Source of the DNA: DASQPR01 sp035713725
Lineage (GTDB): Bacteria > Actinomycetota > Actinomycetes > Mycobacteriales > Micromonosporaceae
NCBI GenBank assembly: GCA_035713725.1
Contig: DASTMZ010000085.1
Location: 1-41,677 of the forward strand
Direction of reading: 5' to 3'
Length of the DNA: 41,677 nt
The notes under the pieces are model-generated. The model ran no database searches. It worked only from the letters and a program-made list of their open reading frames with translations, and had not been told where the DNA came from. How positions within the stretch are numbered: the first letter of the stretch is position 1; each line of letters starts with the position of its first letter. The translations under genes and the position numbers were made by a program. Of the stretch, positions 26,493 to 32,319 are shown piece by piece.

Positions 26493-26564
26493 GGGCGATT
26501 AGCTCAGCGGGAGAGCGCTCCGCTCACACCGGAGAGGTCACTGGTTCGATCCCAGTATTGCCCA
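26493..26564 (+). tRNA. tRNA-Val (anticodon CAC)
   Basis: A full cloverleaf folds. The acceptor arm pairs GGGCGAT with ATTGCCC, the D stem is GCTC/GAGC, and the anticodon stem is CTCCG/CGGAG with loop CTCACAC (anticodon CAC at 26525-26527). The T arm is ACTGG-TTCGATC-CCAGT. The discriminator is A and CCA is not encoded. A -10-like TAGACT lies about 15 bases upstream. Confidence 0.96.
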
Positions 26565-26570
26565 CAAGTT

Positions 26571-26655
26571 CTGTCACACGGACTGACACCCGCGGGTCAG
26601 AGCCGCTTCGGCTCACCGGCGGCCGCGAGCATGGTCGTCAGAATGAAAACCGCAT
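26571..26655 (+). repeat. Repeat copy A, downstream of tRNA-Val
   Basis: About 85 bp aligning by eye with 26844-26929. Shared blocks are CTGTCACACGG, GGTCAG-like, GTCAGAAT and AACCGCAT at the end. It begins 6 bp after the tRNA. Confidence 0.65.
26600..26614 (+). terminator. tRNA-Val hairpin terminator
   Basis: GAGCCG-CTT-CGGCTC is a perfect hairpin 36 bases after the tRNA. No T-tract follows. The equivalent place in the second repeat copy also forms a hairpin. Confidence 0.5.
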
Positions 26656-26806
26656 GAACCCGAATCGGCTGCCTTCGATGTCGGCCGGTGCGCGGGTTTA
26701 CACCGCGCCGCAACCGGGTCGGACCGAGCCTGGGTGTACGGCTGGCCTATCGATGGGTTTCGGCGATCCTGGCGGATGGGCGAGACTGCAACGGGTAACC
26801 CCTGAA

Positions 26807-26929
26807 ACGCGGTTCTTGTTCTGACAAGTACGGTCCACCAGTCCTGTCACACGGGACTCACGCGCAGGTCAGGGGCCGTTTTCGGCCAGCTCGACAGCGG
26901 CGGCATTGTGGTCAGAATAAGAACCGCAT
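26807..26929. repeat. Inverted-repeat-bounded element containing repeat copy B
   Basis: The 19-bp ends 26807-26825 and 26911-26929 are inverted copies matching at 17 of 19 positions. They enclose repeat copy B (26844-26929) with hairpin GGCCG-TTTT-CGGCC at 26874-26887. A third copy of the 19-bp end is at 26637-26655. Confidence 0.65.
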
Positions 26930-27051
26930 TCGCATAGCTGCAGGTGGCAGCGATTCTGGATCTTGCCGCACGCGGTCGCACGACGTTCGTTCGAACTCGC
27001 CGACGAAGCCTGCGGAGCTACCGAGGACCGGTGCGCTGTGGAACCCGCAAG

Positions 27052-27996
27052 TTATCCGAGGCGCCGTAGTGCTTTCTCGACAGCGGCCTCGACCCGGGAA
27101 GTCATGCCGGGCACATCGACGGGACGGCGCCCAGCGACCTGACCACGGATCCACTTCGGCCCGCTGTCGTCATAGTGCAGCAGGGCATACAGGTCCCACC
27201 ACGGATCGAGACTCACCCCGGCGATCGACTCGTAGAGCGACCGAAACTGCTCCGCCCACTCGGGCGAGTAGAGCGCCGCCAAGTATCGCCGACAGTGCCC
27301 GACGTCAATCGCACGCGACCCGCGATGGATGGAGTTCCAGTCGGTTAGCCCGGTAATCCTTCCGCGCGACCACAGCATGTTGACCGGCAGGAGATCGCAG
27401 TGCAGAAAGACGGCAGTGTCTTTGGGCGGCGGCGCCGCCATGGCACCAAACGCCGCCTTCCACACAGCCGGCTTCTGTGCGTCGACCGGCACCTGAAACC
27501 CGTCCAGCGGCGCGATCCAAGAGTCCGTCCAGGGTCTGAACAACTTCGCGGGGAGATCGAGGGAATGCAGCGATACTGCAAGCTCCGCGATCCTCGTCAG
27601 CCACGACCGAGGTTCCGCCGGATCGAGGTGAACATGCCCCGGCAACCGTGTCATCAGCAACGATGGCGCGCCGCCCGTAGAAGCACCTGCAGCATCAGTA
27701 GCCAGGACGGCCGGTGCCGGGAGCCCGCTTCCCGCCACCACGCCGAGGTTGGCGATCTCCTTCTCCAAGCTCGGCTGCAGGCCAAGCCCGCCCGGGTACT
27801 GCCGCAGTACGACGAAGGTTCGCATTCCACGTCGCTCGACGGTCAGCCGGTGCACGGCGGAGCAGACGCCACCGGTCAATCGGCGAAAGCCAACGATGCG
27901 ACTGCCCCGACCCATCGACGCCGCAACCCAGGCGAGAGTCTCGACGGAGGGCCGACGCTGCCTGAACCCACCATCCCTCCAGTCGCCGTCGGTCAT
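27052..27996 (-). CDS. APH/choline-kinase-like phosphotransferase
   Basis: A 314-residue aminoglycoside-phosphotransferase-fold kinase. The catalytic loop FLHCDLLPVNMLW gives His199, Asp201 and Asn206, and the magnesium Asp is 219 in GLTDWN. A Gly-rich N-lobe (RLTGGVCSAV) and a likely nucleotide lysine region precede. Members phosphorylate antibiotics, homoserine, sugars or choline, and the substrate here cannot be told. ATG 27996 follows a -10-like TAGGCT by 7 bp without a Shine-Dalgarno, so it is probably leaderless. Confidence 0.88.
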   Translation of the reverse strand: MTDGDWRDGGFRQRRPSVETLAWVAASMGRGSRIVGFRRLTGGVCSAVHRLTVERRGMRTFVVLRQYPGGLGLQPSLEKEIANLGVVAGSGLPAPAVLATDAAGASTGGAPSLLMTRLPGHVHLDPAEPRSWLTRIAELAVSLHSLDLPAKLFRPWTDSWIAPLDGFQVPVDAQKPAVWKAAFGAMAAPPPKDTAVFLHCDLLPVNMLWSRGRITGLTDWNSIHRGSRAIDVGHCRRYLAALYSPEWAEQFRSLYESIAGVSLDPWWDLYALLHYDDSGPKWIRGQVAGRRPVDVPGMTSRVEAAVEKALRRLG

Positions 27997-28003
27997 GAGC
28001 GCG

Positions 28004-28032
28004 AGCCTATTCGTCAGGGCCTGCGGCGATAA
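28004..28032 (-). promoter_or_regulatory. Promoter of the phosphotransferase gene
   Basis: On the minus strand TTATCG (28032-28027), a 17-bp spacer and TAGGCT (28009-28004). The -10 ends 7 bp before the ATG, and the -35 is weak. Confidence 0.45.
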
Positions 28033-28082
28033 CGGGTTTCTAACCCGCCGGAGGCGGTGACCCGGCTGCGGGCACCGGGAGG

Positions 28083-28511
28083 TTAGAGGCCGAGCGTCAT
28101 TGGCGTGCCTGGGAAGTCGCCGGCGATCAGCGCCGCCAGCGGTGTGGCGATGTCAAGGGCTGAAAACAGGTCGGTTCCGCCATATGTGGCGATGTCTTGG
28201 TGCCGCCACCATCGCATCCCGCTGATGTGTTCGGCCGCGAGTTCGTCATCGGACAGCGCACCGCACGGATCAAAGCGCGGCGTACGGACGAGGAAGTAGT
28301 CGTTCACCACCCCGTCGTAGCCGTCGGCATGGTTTGGAGCGGTGACCTCCTGGTGCCAGACATGAGGCGGGTCGGCGTCAATGACAAGCCCGGTCTCTTC
28401 GCGCAACTCCCGTCGCAGTGCCGTCAGCGGCAATTCACCGGGCTCGATGCCGCCACCTGGGGCCGCCCGGACGGCAGGTCTTAGCCTGACAGCGGCGGGC
28501 GTCTCGTTCAT
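28083..28511 (-). CDS. NUDIX hydrolase, N-terminal strands apparently missing
   Basis: A 142-residue protein with a complete Nudix box, Gly20-x5-Glu26-x7-Arg34-Glu35-x2-Glu38-Glu39-x-Gly41, which binds Mg for cleaving nucleoside diphosphates linked to other groups. The box starts only 20 residues from Met1, while family members usually have 35-60 residues with the first beta strands before it. The residues RPAVRA, normally starting a strand, run directly into APGGGIEPGE. About 20-30 residues therefore seem deleted in frame. ATG 28511 is used; two TTG codons precede it in frame. It may be inactive. Confidence 0.75.
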   Translation of the reverse strand: MNETPAAVRLRPAVRAAPGGGIEPGELPLTALRRELREETGLVIDADPPHVWHQEVTAPNHADGYDGVVNDYFLVRTPRFDPCGALSDDELAAEHISGMRWWRHQDIATYGGTDLFSALDIATPLAALIAGDFPGTPMTLGL

Positions 28512-28643
28512 CAACAAATGATCAGAGCGTTAGCGGTCGAGCGGCAAGCCCGTCGAGCGATGCTTGTACGCCACGATCGCTCGTCGGTAGGACGGGGCAG
28601 CCCTTAGCCGTGGGGCGGTCGCCCTAGTGGCTGATTGCTGCGG

Positions 28644-28672
28644 AGCATGGAGCCGGGCAATTTGTCCATGCT
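28644..28672. repeat. Inverted repeat upstream of the toxin-antitoxin pair
   Basis: AGCATGGA and TCCATGCT are perfect 8-bp arms around 13 bp. It lies about 110 bp before the antitoxin start. Regulatory use is unproven. Confidence 0.45.
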
Positions 28673-28757
28673 GGACAGGTCGCGGCCGGCGGAGCGTCGC
28701 CGTCCTCTGGGGCGTGTCGGATGTCGTGGCCGTCGTCCAGGAGTCCACACAACGGCA

Positions 28758-28782
28758 GTAGGACGATTGGTAGGATGAACGT
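28758..28782 (+). promoter_or_regulatory. Antitoxin promoter region with direct repeats
   Basis: GTAGGACGA (28758) and GTAGGATGA (28770) are 12-bp-spaced direct repeats, a good form for a ribbon-helix-helix dimer site. TAGGAT (28771-28776) may be a -10 for a leaderless start, or its AGGA a ribosome-binding site 7 bases before ATG 28783. Confidence 0.45.
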
Positions 28783-29010
28783 ATGGCCAAAGAGAAGATT
28801 TCGGCAACGGTAGATTCGTTGGTCTTGGCCGTCGCCGATGCCGACGCTTCTGATCTGGGGTTGAACCGCTCGGAGTTGATTGAGCGGGCGTTGCGCAACG
28901 AACACCTCCGGCTCGCTCTGGCCGGTTACACCGCCCGGACGGTGCCGGCGCTCAACATCGACGCCTACGCCGCGGAGGTGTACGCGGCCAACCGGGAGTC
29001 GGGCCTGTGA
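28783..29010 (+). CDS. Ribbon-helix-helix antitoxin (MazE-like)
   Basis: A 75-residue protein. The N-terminal strand (KISATVDSLVLAVADAD) and helix pair (LGLNRSELIERALRN) match the ribbon-helix-helix DNA-binding fold of type II antitoxins. The C-terminal third (about 45-75) would wrap the toxin. The next gene overlaps by 4 bp (GTGA) and looks like a MazF-type toxin, the usual antitoxin-first order. Autoregulation through the upstream direct repeats is inferred. Confidence 0.8.
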   Translation: MAKEKISATVDSLVLAVADADASDLGLNRSELIERALRNEHLRLALAGYTARTVPALNIDAYAAEVYAANRESGL

Positions 29011-29315
29011 TCCGACCGGGAGATGTCGCACCACGCTTGGACACCCGCACCCAGTTGATGGTGGTCGTGCTTTCCAACTCGATGCATCTGCAGGCCCAGA
29101 CCGGGCGAGTGATCTGTTGCCCATATTTGCCCGGTGCCCGTGCCGACGACGCAATGCCCCTGGTTATCGCGGTCACCGAGCCGTCCGGCACGCTCCTGCC
29201 GGAGCTGATCCAGTGGCTACCCTTGTCGGCTTTGGGCGAGCCGTTGGGCAACGTCGGGCCGCTGGCACTCAGCCAGACCAGCGCCATCGTCACCGCTCTA
29301 ATCAGTGGCCAGTAG
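29007..29315 (+). CDS. MazF-like toxin (CcdB/PemK fold)
   Basis: A 102-residue protein starting VIRPGDVAPRL. RPGDV resembles the RGDV start of MazF, and LMVVVLSNSMHL resembles the RPVVVVSN strand. GRVICCPYLPG follows. MazF enzymes cut single-stranded mRNA at short sequences. The arginine and threonine/serine catalytic positions are not clearly placed by eye, so the activity is unproven. GTG 29007 is embedded in the antitoxin stop, which favours coupled, low-level translation. Confidence 0.72.
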   Translation: MIRPGDVAPRLDTRTQLMVVVLSNSMHLQAQTGRVICCPYLPGARADDAMPLVIAVTEPSGTLLPELIQWLPLSALGEPLGNVGPLALSQTSAIVTALISGQ

Positions 29316-29413
29316 GGTGTCGCGGACCGCCGTCTCCACCTTTGGTCTCAGCGAGGAGGCGAACGGCACCGACACCACGGTTGGCGCCAAGCCCCTATTC
29401 GTTTACTCCCGCT

Positions 29414-29442
29414 CCGTGTGGCTGGCATTTGCCACTCCACGG
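29414..29442 (+). repeat. Imperfect inverted repeat after the toxin gene
   Basis: CCGTG and CACGG outer arms with an inner TGGCA/TGCC-like pairing around a short T-rich loop. It lies about 100 bp after the toxin stop and may be a terminator. Confidence 0.35.
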
Positions 29443-29521
29443 ACGAGATCCACCACCGGCCAAAACGGTCCCCGAGTAGCCCGATCGCCATTGCGACTGG
29501 GCCATGACAGATCCATTGTGG

Positions 29522-29551
29522 TTGACAACCGGCCTAGCACATGCCAATAAT
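29522..29551 (+). promoter_or_regulatory. Near-consensus promoter of the ABC operon
   Basis: TTGACA (29522-29527) is a perfect -35. After 18 bp, AATAAT (29546-29551) matches the -10 consensus at 5 of 6. This is unusually strong for this window. The -10 lies inside the palindrome at 29537-29564. Confidence 0.75.
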
Positions 29552-29564
29552 CATTGGCATGTGC
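29537..29564. promoter_or_regulatory. Perfect 28-bp palindromic operator
   Basis: GCACATGCCAAT and ATTGGCATGTGC are perfect 12-bp arms around AATC. It covers the -10 and the expected transcription start, so a bound dimer would block the promoter. The winged-helix gene just downstream is the likely binder. Confidence 0.8.
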
Positions 29565-29581
29565 CAAGCCTGGTGTATCCG

Positions 29582-29914
29582 ATGAAGGTTCCGACGGGGG
29601 ATCAACTCGTCGTCATCCTGGGCACCCTGGCCAACCCACACCGGCTGCGGGTCATCGCGGCGCTGGCCGGCGAGCGGGCCTACGTCAGTCAGCTCGCCCG
29701 CGATCTGGGCATCAGCCGAGCGTTGCTCCAAGTCCACCTCCGCAAGCTGGAGGCCGCCGGCCTGGTGTCCGCGCACATGGAACTATCCGAGGAGGGCAAA
29801 GCGATGAAGTTCTACGAGGTGACTCCGTTCACCCTAAGCCTGACGCCGCAGGCAATCGTGGCGGCGGCCGCAACGCTGACCGTCCCGGCCGCAGGCAGCG
29901 GTGAGGGCGAGTGA
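29582..29914 (+). CDS. ArsR-like winged-helix regulator
   Basis: A 110-residue winged-helix protein: LGTLANPHRLRVIAALAG, then SQLARDLGISRALLQVHLRKLEAAGLV as helix-turn-helix, and a wing with GKAMKFYEVTPF. A helical C-terminus may dimerise. It lacks visible metal-binding cysteines. ATG 29582 is preferred over upstream in-frame starts because these would lie in the promoter. No Shine-Dalgarno is seen. The next gene overlaps by 4 bp. Autorepression through the palindrome is inferred. Confidence 0.88.
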   Translation: MKVPTGDQLVVILGTLANPHRLRVIAALAGERAYVSQLARDLGISRALLQVHLRKLEAAGLVSAHMELSEEGKAMKFYEVTPFTLSLTPQAIVAAAATLTVPAAGSGEGE

Positions 29915-30180
29915 CCGGCAACGACTGGACCGAGGTGGTCGGCGCCGCCGGGCTGTTCCTGTTCATCACGGTCGTGGTCACCGTCGTGGTCGTCCAACTG
30001 GCGGCAACCGCGCGGGCGAAGGCGGCGCTGGCCCGCGAGTCGGAATACCGCAAGCTCGCCGAGACGTCCGCCGAGAGCCAGCGGGTCATCGCGGAGCGTC
30101 TTGAGACGTTGACCGAGCAGTCTGAGCACACCAGACAACGACTGGCGGCCATCGAGCGCATCCTCGCCGACGTGGAATGA
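29911..30180 (+). CDS. Small membrane-anchored coiled-coil protein
   Basis: An 89-residue protein beginning at GTG 29911 within the regulator's stop. One strong transmembrane helix (about 10-31) is followed by a charged, heptad-like helix to the end (RAKAALARESEYRK to IERILADVE), a likely coiled coil. No family is recognised. It sits between regulator and ABC genes, with the ATPase start 8 bp after its stop, so it may be an accessory, sensor or scaffold for the transporter. Confidence 0.75.
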   Translation: MTGNDWTEVVGAAGLFLFITVVVTVVVVQLAATARAKAALARESEYRKLAETSAESQRVIAERLETLTEQSEHTRQRLAAIERILADVE

Positions 30181-30187
30181 GGAAACC

Positions 30188-30922
30188 GTGATCGACGTGC
30201 GCGATCTGACCAAGCGGTACCGGAAGAACCTGGTCCTCGACCGGGTGACGTTTGGCTGCCGGCCGGGAACCGTGACCGGCTTCCTCGGCCCGAATGGCGC
30301 CGGCAAGTCCACTGTGCTGCGAATCCTCGCGAGCCTAACCGCGGCGACGTCGGGCACCGCGACCGTCCACGGCCGTCGCTACCGTGACCTGCCCGAGCCA
30401 GCGACGCGGGTCGGCCTCATGCTCGACGCGTCCGCGCTGCATCGCGGCCGGACGGGGCGGGAGACCCTCGCCGTGTCGACGCTCCAGCTCGGGCTGCCCG
30501 CCGATCGCATCGGCGAGATGCTGGATACCGTCGGCCTCAGCGCCGCGGATTCGCGACGGCGTATCGGCGATTACTCGCTGGGCATGCGCCAACGACTCGG
30601 GCTGGCGCATGCGCTGCTGGGCCGCCCGGACGTGCTGATGCTCGACGAGCCCGGCAACGGCCTCGACCCATCCGGCATCCGCTGGCTGCGCGGGTTTCTG
30701 CGGGGGTACGCCGCCGACGGCGGGACGGTGCTGCTGTCCTCCCACCAGCTCACCGAGATCGAGGCGGTCGCCGACCGGTTCGTCATCATCAGCGGCGGCC
30801 GCATCGTCGCCGACGGCAGTCGAGCCGACCTGCTCGGCCCATCCGCGGCCAGCCTCGAGGACGTGTACCTGTACCTCACGAGTGCCGGCCGCCGCGACGC
30901 GTACCTCGAAGGAGCCGCATGA
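30188..30922 (+). CDS. ABC transporter ATPase
   Basis: A 244-residue ATPase with Walker A GPNGAGKST (34-42), signature YSLGMRQRLGLAHAL, Walker B VLMLDEPGNGLDP and an H-loop in SSHQL. The SLGMRQR form is typical of drug/bacteriocin-type and ABC-2 exporters. GTG 30188 follows GAGGAAA. The permease follows with ATGA overlap. Together they should form an exporter with two ATPases and two permeases. Confidence 0.94.
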   Translation: MIDVRDLTKRYRKNLVLDRVTFGCRPGTVTGFLGPNGAGKSTVLRILASLTAATSGTATVHGRRYRDLPEPATRVGLMLDASALHRGRTGRETLAVSTLQLGLPADRIGEMLDTVGLSAADSRRRIGDYSLGMRQRLGLAHALLGRPDVLMLDEPGNGLDPSGIRWLRGFLRGYAADGGTVLLSSHQLTEIEAVADRFVIISGGRIVADGSRADLLGPSAASLEDVYLYLTSAGRRDAYLEGAA

Positions 30923-31701
30923 GCACCGTCCACGTCATGAACCGCCCGGCCGGCCGACTGTTTACCGCCGAGCTTCGCAAACTCGTCGACACTCGGGCCG
31001 GAACGTGGTTCGCCTACGGCCTGGTCGGGCTTGCCGCCCTGATGTGTGTCGCGATGGTGACCACCGGCGGCGCCGAGCATCTGAGCTTCCAGAACATGTG
31101 GGGCATGCTCAACCTGCCAATGAGCTACCTGCTGCCGATCCTCGCGATCATGCTGGTCACGACCGAGTGGACCCAGCACACCACCGCGGTCACGTTTGCG
31201 CTCGAGCCACGTCGGGAACGGGTCGTCGCGGCGAAGCTCGCCACCAGCCTGGCATTGACGGTCGCCGTTCTGGCGGTGACCGCCTTGTTCGCGGCACTCG
31301 CAACCGTCGCGGCGGTGAGCCTGCGGACCGGCACGCCGGGCTGGCGCCTCGATGGCGACATCGTTCGCAACCTCACCTTGCTGCAGTTCGCCCGAATCCT
31401 CGAGGGCTTCGCCTTCGCCGTCGTCATCCGCACCACGGCCGTCGCGATCGTGGCGTTCCTGGCGGTACCAACCGCATGGACGCTTCTCGGCTCATTGGTG
31501 CCGTGGGCAGGCACCCATCTCCGCCCATGGATCGATATGGCCGCCGCGCAGCAACCGTTCCAGAATGGAGAGGCCCCGTTCGAGTCGGCCCATCCGCTCG
31601 CCACGTCCAGCTGGGCGCACCTTGCCGTCAGCCTCGCGCTGTGGGTCGTCGTGCCGCTGGTGGTCGGCGTGCGCAAGCTGCTCTCGGCCGACCTGGGCTG
31701 A
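30919..31701 (+). CDS. ABC-2-type permease
   Basis: A 260-residue membrane protein with about six helices. The N-terminal FTAELRKLVDTRAGTWF is the coupling-helix pattern of ABC-2 permeases, and TTEWTQHTTAVTFALEPRRERVVAAK is also typical. Its substrate is unknown; family members export peptides, drugs or lipids. It is the last gene of the operon and converges with the acetyltransferase 29 bp away. Confidence 0.88.
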   Translation: MSTVHVMNRPAGRLFTAELRKLVDTRAGTWFAYGLVGLAALMCVAMVTTGGAEHLSFQNMWGMLNLPMSYLLPILAIMLVTTEWTQHTTAVTFALEPRRERVVAAKLATSLALTVAVLAVTALFAALATVAAVSLRTGTPGWRLDGDIVRNLTLLQFARILEGFAFAVVIRTTAVAIVAFLAVPTAWTLLGSLVPWAGTHLRPWIDMAAAQQPFQNGEAPFESAHPLATSSWAHLAVSLALWVVVPLVVGVRKLLSADLG

Positions 31702-31730
31702 GGGGACACAAGCGGCGTTCAGTCGGTCGG

Positions 31731-32270
31731 CTACTCGAAGTCGTCCGGGATGAACGAGAAGACCTCCATGTCGTAGCTGTGCTCCGCCCACATGGCCTTG
31801 TTACGCAGGCATCCCTCGTAGTGGGCACCGGAACCGCGGGCGGCAGCGATGCTCGCGGAGTTGCTGCTGACGATGCTGATCTCGACACGGCGCAGATCTC
31901 GCTCGAGGCAACCCCATCGTGCGAGTGCGCGAGCGGCGGTGCGCGCAATGCCCCGGCCGGTCGCTCCGGTGCGTACCCAGTAGCTCAGGTTCGCTGAGCA
32001 GGTGTGTTGGCTGACCCCCTCGAGTGAACAGGCGCCGAGGTAGCTGCCACCGCGGTCGACGATGCTGAAAGCGAACAGCGATCCGCCGTCCCAAGCGGAC
32101 TTGGCGAACTCTATCCAGCCGGCCATGTCGTCACGGGTCTGTTCATCCCGCCACCAGGTCATCGTCATACGCAACTCGGCGCTGGACTCCTGCATCGCGT
32201 CCCACATGCGGTCTAGGTGGTCGGGCACCAGCGGGATGAGGATATTTTCGCCTGCGTCGATCGTCACCAT
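31731..32270 (-). CDS. RimJ/RimL-type GNAT acetyltransferase
   Basis: A 179-residue GNAT protein: PLVPDHLDRMWDAM at the N-terminus, IVDRGGSYLGACSLEG in the middle, and an acetyl-CoA loop RTGATGRGIARTAARALARWG, then NSASIAAARGSGAHYEG. This is the pattern of ribosomal-protein alanine acetyltransferases and relatives, and the real acceptor is open. ATG 32270 has TAACGT 8 bp upstream and no Shine-Dalgarno, so it is possibly leaderless. Confidence 0.88.
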   Translation of the reverse strand: MVTIDAGENILIPLVPDHLDRMWDAMQESSAELRMTMTWWRDEQTRDDMAGWIEFAKSAWDGGSLFAFSIVDRGGSYLGACSLEGVSQHTCSANLSYWVRTGATGRGIARTAARALARWGCLERDLRRVEISIVSSNSASIAAARGSGAHYEGCLRNKAMWAEHSYDMEVFSFIPDDFE

Positions 32271-32319
32271 GCCGTCGTACGTTAGCCGGCGCCCCCGACG
32301 GCGGCGCTCCGATTGACGC

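Larger units (their letters stand above)
26565..27051. other. Gene-free accessory stretch after tRNA-Val
   Basis: No gene is supported in these 487 bases. Open frames here, including one that reads through the tRNA, lack family features. The content is the two repeat copies, the inverted 19-bp ends and two hairpins listed separately. It resembles the decayed edge of an integrated element. Confidence 0.6.

Noticed and set aside
26366..26824. 152-codon frame reading through tRNA-Val
   Set aside because: Its middle is a translated tRNA sequence, and no protein family features are present.
26912..27154. 80-codon minus frame downstream of the phosphotransferase
   Set aside because: It overlaps the phosphotransferase 3' end and repeat copy B and has no features of its own.
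28530..28898. 122-codon minus frame opposite the antitoxin
   Set aside because: No ribosome-binding site or homology pattern; the sense antitoxin is better.
29305..29550. 81-codon frame after the toxin gene
   Set aside because: No ribosome-binding site and Ser/Thr/Arg-rich random composition; it runs into the next promoter.
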